From: an uncultured Eubacteriales bacterium
Lineage (GTDB): Bacteria > Bacillota > Clostridia > Oscillospirales > Oscillospiraceae
Length of the DNA: 64,000 bases
NCBI GenBank assembly: GCA_900317905.1
Contig: ONIN01000001.1
Span: 186,001 to 250,000, forward strand
Direction: 5' to 3'
In this document: positions 61,350 through 64,000 of the stretch, in pieces
Layout: each line of letters begins with the position of its first letter
Numbering within the stretch: position 1 is the stretch's first letter
Made by a program: the position numbers and the translations under genes
The notes under the pieces: generated by a model
What the model was told of the DNA's origin: nothing
The model's input: the letters and a program-made list of their open reading frames with translations, nothing else
Databases searched by the model: none

Positions 61350-61590
61350 ACAAACAAAAACGCCTCTCACGCACATGGCATGAGAGGCGATACAAACATG
61401 ATCGCGGTTCCACTCTCGTTTTTCACTCGTGGATGCCTTAACGCGGCACAGACGGCGGGGCATTTCCTCCCCACAGCTCCAGGGCGCACTTCCGCTTGCA
61501 GCCGGCGGATTCCTCTCAGCACACGGGAACCCTCTCTGAGCCGGCGGGATAAAGCGTACTCTTCCCTTTCACAGCAAGTGATATTTTATC
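61350..61590 (-). promoter_or_regulatory. T-box riboswitch, cysteine-specific
   Basis: On the minus strand the leader begins with GGGAAGAGTACGC (kink-turn block), then CAGAGAGGG and GCTGAGAGGAA of the stem I apical part. GAAG-TGC-GCC contains the likely specifier TGC (61,488-61,486), a Cys codon, followed by CTGGAGC. The T-box TGGAACCGCG lies at 61,412-61,403. A terminator stem (61,362-61,369 with 61,381-61,388) and T-run follow. Uncharged tRNA-Cys would favour cysS expression. Confidence 0.93.
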
Positions 61591-61611
61591 ACAGGAATCA
61601 GGCGCTGTCAA

Positions 61612-62556
61612 TCAATCTTTCGAAGCAAACTCCATGGTTTCCAGATTTCTGAGACGCTGGTGCTTGTAGATTGGAACGTTGTACTTTGCGCCCAGGGCAC
61701 GAACCAGATCCTTGTAGCAGCCCTTCATCTTATCGTGGAACACAATGGCCTCGATGCCGCCCTCGATAGAGTCCACACACTTGGAAGCCCGCTCCACACC
61801 GGTCTCGTTTTCATACTCCCCTGCCACCAGCCACTGGTTGGCGAGACAATGGGTAACGCCGAAGGCCTCGTCGCCCCAGCTTTTCAGCGCGGCTTCCGCC
61901 CAGTTGGGTTCAAAGTGGACGCCGCCGACGCAGAGCAGATTGTGGACCTTCTTGCCGTCATCATCAAACACATGGGTCAGCGTCCGCGCAAGGGCCAGAC
62001 ACGCGGAGTCATCGTTCCAGCTCTTCGGCGCGCTGCCGACTTCGATATCCACCATGGGCACCGGGAACTGCAGCAGCAGATTCGGATCCCCGTGACCGTC
62101 GTGAACGCCGGACCAGTGGGTGGCCTCGGTGACCACATGATACTGCTCCAACCCCAACTCCACACGATTGCGCTCGAAAGCCATCAGGAGATTGCGCATG
62201 AATCTGGGATGGGCTTTTCCGTAACAGCCGGAGGCCATATCTCCAAGAGAGTGCACCGTCAGCACGTCATCCGGCGCGTTTCCGCCCTCATGCCAGGTAA
62301 TCATGCCGGACATGTCCGCATCCATAAAGTGTGCCTGCATCTCTGGGAGAAATCTGGGATAATCCAGGCAAAGGGCAATGTCTGTGGGAACGAAATAGTA
62401 TTCATGGGTTCCGTCGGTATAGCGCTTCACATCTTCTCCGCAGAAGGTAAAGCCGGCGCTATTATTCAAAATGCCCTCTGCAGCCAGATGATCCCAGACG
62501 CGAAAAGAAACATGGCCCCAGTTGTGGTTGTTGCAGATGAAGTAGACAGCTTTCAT
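61612..62556 (-). CDS. D-aminoacyl-tRNA deacylase, DtdA/GEK1-like
   Basis: This 314-residue protein matches the archaeal/plant DtdA (GEK1) pattern from end to end: a His-rich LTVHSLGD (archaeal LTTHVTGN), EATHWSG (archaeal EATHHGP), VDIEVGSAPKSW (archaeal IEIGSSEEEW), CVGGVHFEPN (archaeal GIGGGHYAP) and IEAIVFHDKM near the C-terminus. Such enzymes remove D-amino acids from tRNA and bind zinc. The active-site loop differs (THW-SG for THH-GP) and a short insert follows it. It is unlike the usual bacterial Dtd. AAGGAGCC precedes the ATG. It sits 12 bp after the Nit-type amidase gene, probably in one operon. Confidence 0.75.
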   Translation of the reverse strand: MKAVYFICNNHNWGHVSFRVWDHLAAEGILNNSAGFTFCGEDVKRYTDGTHEYYFVPTDIALCLDYPRFLPEMQAHFMDADMSGMITWHEGGNAPDDVLTVHSLGDMASGCYGKAHPRFMRNLLMAFERNRVELGLEQYHVVTEATHWSGVHDGHGDPNLLLQFPVPMVDIEVGSAPKSWNDDSACLALARTLTHVFDDDGKKVHNLLCVGGVHFEPNWAEAALKSWGDEAFGVTHCLANQWLVAGEYENETGVERASKCVDSIEGGIEAIVFHDKMKGCYKDLVRALGAKYNVPIYKHQRLRNLETMEFASKD

Positions 62557-62568
62557 GTATATGGCTCC

Positions 62569-63387
62569 TTATTTATGATATTCCAGTTGATAGAGATCCG
62601 TGCGGCGGTTCTTCAGAATCGGGATCTGATCCTTGATGCGGTCAGCGTATCCCAGATCCAAATCCTGCACCAGCAGACCGGGCTTCTCTTCCAGGTTTCC
62701 CAGGACGTTGCCCCATGGATCACAGATCATGGAGTGACCCCAGGAGGTGTAGGAGGCCACGGAATCTCTTGCAGGAGCGCAGCCGGCGGTAAAGCACTGA
62801 TTGTCCACCGCCCGCATCCGAAAGCTTAGCTCCCAGTGCGCAGGCCCGGTGGTCATATTGAAGGCTCCCGGTACCAGAATCAGCTTTGCACCCTCCAGAG
62901 AGAGAATTCGAAACAGCTCCGCAAAGCGAATGTCGAAGCAGATGGCGACGCCGATCTTTCCGAAGGGTGTATCGAATATCGTCCAGGAATCTCCGGGGGT
63001 GAAGGTATCGCTTTCCATGAAACGGACGCCGCCTGGGACATCAATATCGAACAAGTGCGTCTTGCGGTGCCTCGCAACTTGCTCCCCCTCCGGTGAAAAG
63101 ACAAAGCAGGTATTGTAGAGTTGCTCTCCATCCCGTTCCGGGACACTGCCGCCCACCAGCCAGATATGGTGCTGTTTCGCCGTATCCCTGAGGATCTGCC
63201 AGGTGGGGCCGCCCTTCGGCTCGGCGTAGGAGACAAAGGCGGAGTTTTCATAGGGGCAGGGCCACATCTCCGGCAGACAGACCATCTCGCAGCCCTGCCT
63301 TGCCGCTTCAGACACCATGGAAACCATAGCGTTATGGTTCTGTTCCAAAGACTCGATCACCGGCAGCTGACACAGTCCCAGCTTCAT
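62569..63387 (-). CDS. Carbon-nitrogen hydrolase, Nit2/omega-amidase-like
   Basis: This nitrilase-superfamily amidase has the catalytic triad Glu in CLPEMWPCPY, Lys in HRKTHLFDID and Cys in AICFDIRF. The HLFDIDVPG segment is typical of Nit2 omega-amidases, which hydrolyse alpha-ketoglutaramate and alpha-ketosuccinamate and so clean up side products of amino-acid metabolism. The ATG at 63,387 has AAAGGAG upstream; an ATG six codons earlier lies in front of it. 272 residues. It is the first gene of a pair with the DtdA-like gene. Confidence 0.9.
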   Translation of the reverse strand: MKLGLCQLPVIESLEQNHNAMVSMVSEAARQGCEMVCLPEMWPCPYENSAFVSYAEPKGGPTWQILRDTAKQHHIWLVGGSVPERDGEQLYNTCFVFSPEGEQVARHRKTHLFDIDVPGGVRFMESDTFTPGDSWTIFDTPFGKIGVAICFDIRFAELFRILSLEGAKLILVPGAFNMTTGPAHWELSFRMRAVDNQCFTAGCAPARDSVASYTSWGHSMICDPWGNVLGNLEEKPGLLVQDLDLGYADRIKDQIPILKNRRTDLYQLEYHK

Positions 63388-63428
63388 TCTGACCGCTCCT
63401 TTCATTTCATTTCTTTAATTTGGTAAAT

Positions 63429-63457
63429 ATTTTAGCACAGAACAACCGTTTTGACAA
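63429..63457 (-). promoter_or_regulatory. Promoter of the amidase-DtdA operon
   Basis: TTGTCA (63457-63452), a 17-bp spacer and TAAAAT (63434-63429) on the minus strand. Confidence 0.7.
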
Positions 63458-63540
63458 GAAAAAGCCTCTCCATATGAAAAAATGAAAACCATCCCATCAG
63501 AATTCATATTCTTTTGCATAAATGTTCACAATAAATTGCC

Positions 63541-63569
63541 TTGCATTTCCAATCCATTTGGTGTAAATT
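63541..63569 (+). promoter_or_regulatory. Putative promoter of pckA
   Basis: TTGCAT (63541-63546), a 17-bp spacer and TAAATT (63564-63569), preceded by TG. A TGAGG/CCTCA dyad just downstream could be an operator. Confidence 0.45.
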
Positions 63570-63620
63570 ATACAGGTGAGGCATGCAATACCTCAAATGA
63601 CAACAACAGGAGGATTTCCA

Positions 63621-64000
63621 ATGGCAGTCATTGATTTAACCCGGTACGGCATCACCGATACCACCGAAATTATTTACAATCCCTCTTATGAGTTCCTCTA
63701 TGAGGAAGAAATGAAGCCTGAGCTGACCGGCTTTGACAAGGGTCAGGTCAGTGAGCTGGGCGCCGTGAACGTTATGACCGGCATCTACACCGGCCGTTCC
63801 CCCAAGGACAAGTTCATCGTCATGGACGAGAACTCCAAGGACACCGTCTGGTGGACCAGCGACGCTTACAAAAATGACAACCACCCCGCCTCTGAGGAGA
63901 CCTGGGCTGCCGTGAAGGCCCTGGCCCAGAAGGAGCTCTCCGGCAAGCGTCTGTTCGTGGTCGACGCCTTCTGCGGCGCCAACAAGGACACCCGCATGGC
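63621..64000 (+). CDS. pckA: Phosphoenolpyruvate carboxykinase (ATP), N-terminal part
   Basis: This enzyme interconverts oxaloacetate and phosphoenolpyruvate with ATP/ADP. Only the first 126 codons are inside the window. [17 protein letters not shown] near residue 55 and [11 protein letters not shown] near residue 110 are characteristic of the ATP-type enzyme. AGGAGG lies nine bases before the ATG. In gut Clostridia it often works in the carboxylating direction; this is family knowledge, not visible here. It lies divergent to the amidase operon. Confidence 0.95.
   Translation, partial: MAVIDLTRYGITDTTEIIYNPSYEFLYEEEMKPELTGFDKGQVSELGAVNVMTGIYTGRSPKDKFIVMDENSKDTVWWTSDAYKNDNHPASEETWAAVKALAQKELSGKRLFVVDAFCGANKDTRM

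Noticed and set aside
61326-61463. N-terminal extension of cysS
   Set aside because: It lies within the T-box terminator and antiterminator; the family start with a good ribosome binding site is at 61,325.
1-64000. CRISPR arrays, insertion sequences, prophage genes
   Set aside because: No regularly spaced direct repeats, transposase motifs or phage structural genes were seen; both tyrosine recombinases look like chromosomal Xer proteins.

Overview
The window looks like chromosomal core DNA from a spore-forming, GC-rich member of the Clostridia, most likely the Oscillospiraceae/Ruminococcaceae side. Pointers to this are PPi-type phosphofructokinase, SpoIID and SpoIIM family proteins, CwlD, a Spo0A-type box in front of an AbrB-family gene, RibU under an FMN riboswitch, a Cys T-box in front of cysS, TIGR04086 next to yajC, and ATP-type PEP carboxykinase. 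Genes lie on both strands in short operons, usually separated by strong hairpin terminators. I see no transposase, prophage, CRISPR array or rRNA operon.

Layout. 1-5.1 kb: rlmD (cut by the left edge), an ABC-F ATPase, pfp, and divergent fba (glycolysis). 5.2-6.8 kb: a protein that appears to be a catalytically dead P1B-type ATPase without an actuator domain; this is the most unusual gene here. 6.9-12.1 kb (minus): a tyrosine recombinase, two unknown membrane proteins, radA, cwlD and a DUF3048 lipoprotein. 12.3-16.5 kb: a YwlG-like protein, a nitrate/sulfonate/thiamine-type ABC importer and asparaginase. 16.7-22.1 kb (plus): a compact polysaccharide locus (two paralogous O-antigen-ligase-like proteins, a GT2 and a flippase). 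22.2-24.9 kb: riboswitch-controlled ribU, tgt and an Sfp-type PPTase. 25-32.3 kb (plus): a two-component system, DUF1385, prmC, recA, recX, rimO and pgsA. 32.5-36.1 kb: an AbrB-like regulator, a dCMP deaminase-like protein, a DUF2156 protein, a lipoprotein and an SseB-domain protein.

36.2-43.9 kb: tRNA-Leu, DUF1015, glpK with a divergent monoacylglycerol-lipase-like hydrolase, and an MMPL exporter with its partner. 44-48.3 kb: queA, a SpoIID/LytB protein, tRNA-Val and a MATE transporter. 48.4-55.3 kb (minus): xerD, spoIIM-like, TIGR04086, yajC, mreB/mbl, comF, recD2 and a small membrane protein. 55.4-63.4 kb (minus): uvrA, ybaK, RNase P RNA, queH, cysS with its T-box, a DtdA/GEK1-like D-aminoacyl-tRNA deacylase and a Nit-type amidase. 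pckA starts at 63,621 and runs off the right edge.

Themes. Three queuosine genes (tgt, queA, queH) are scattered over about 36 kb. DNA repair and recombination is rich (radA, recA, recX, recD2, uvrA, two Xer recombinases). Sporulation-linked genes recur (cwlD, spoIID-like, spoIIM-like, abrB-like). All functional statements rest on reading motifs and family resemblance by eye; no database search was possible.
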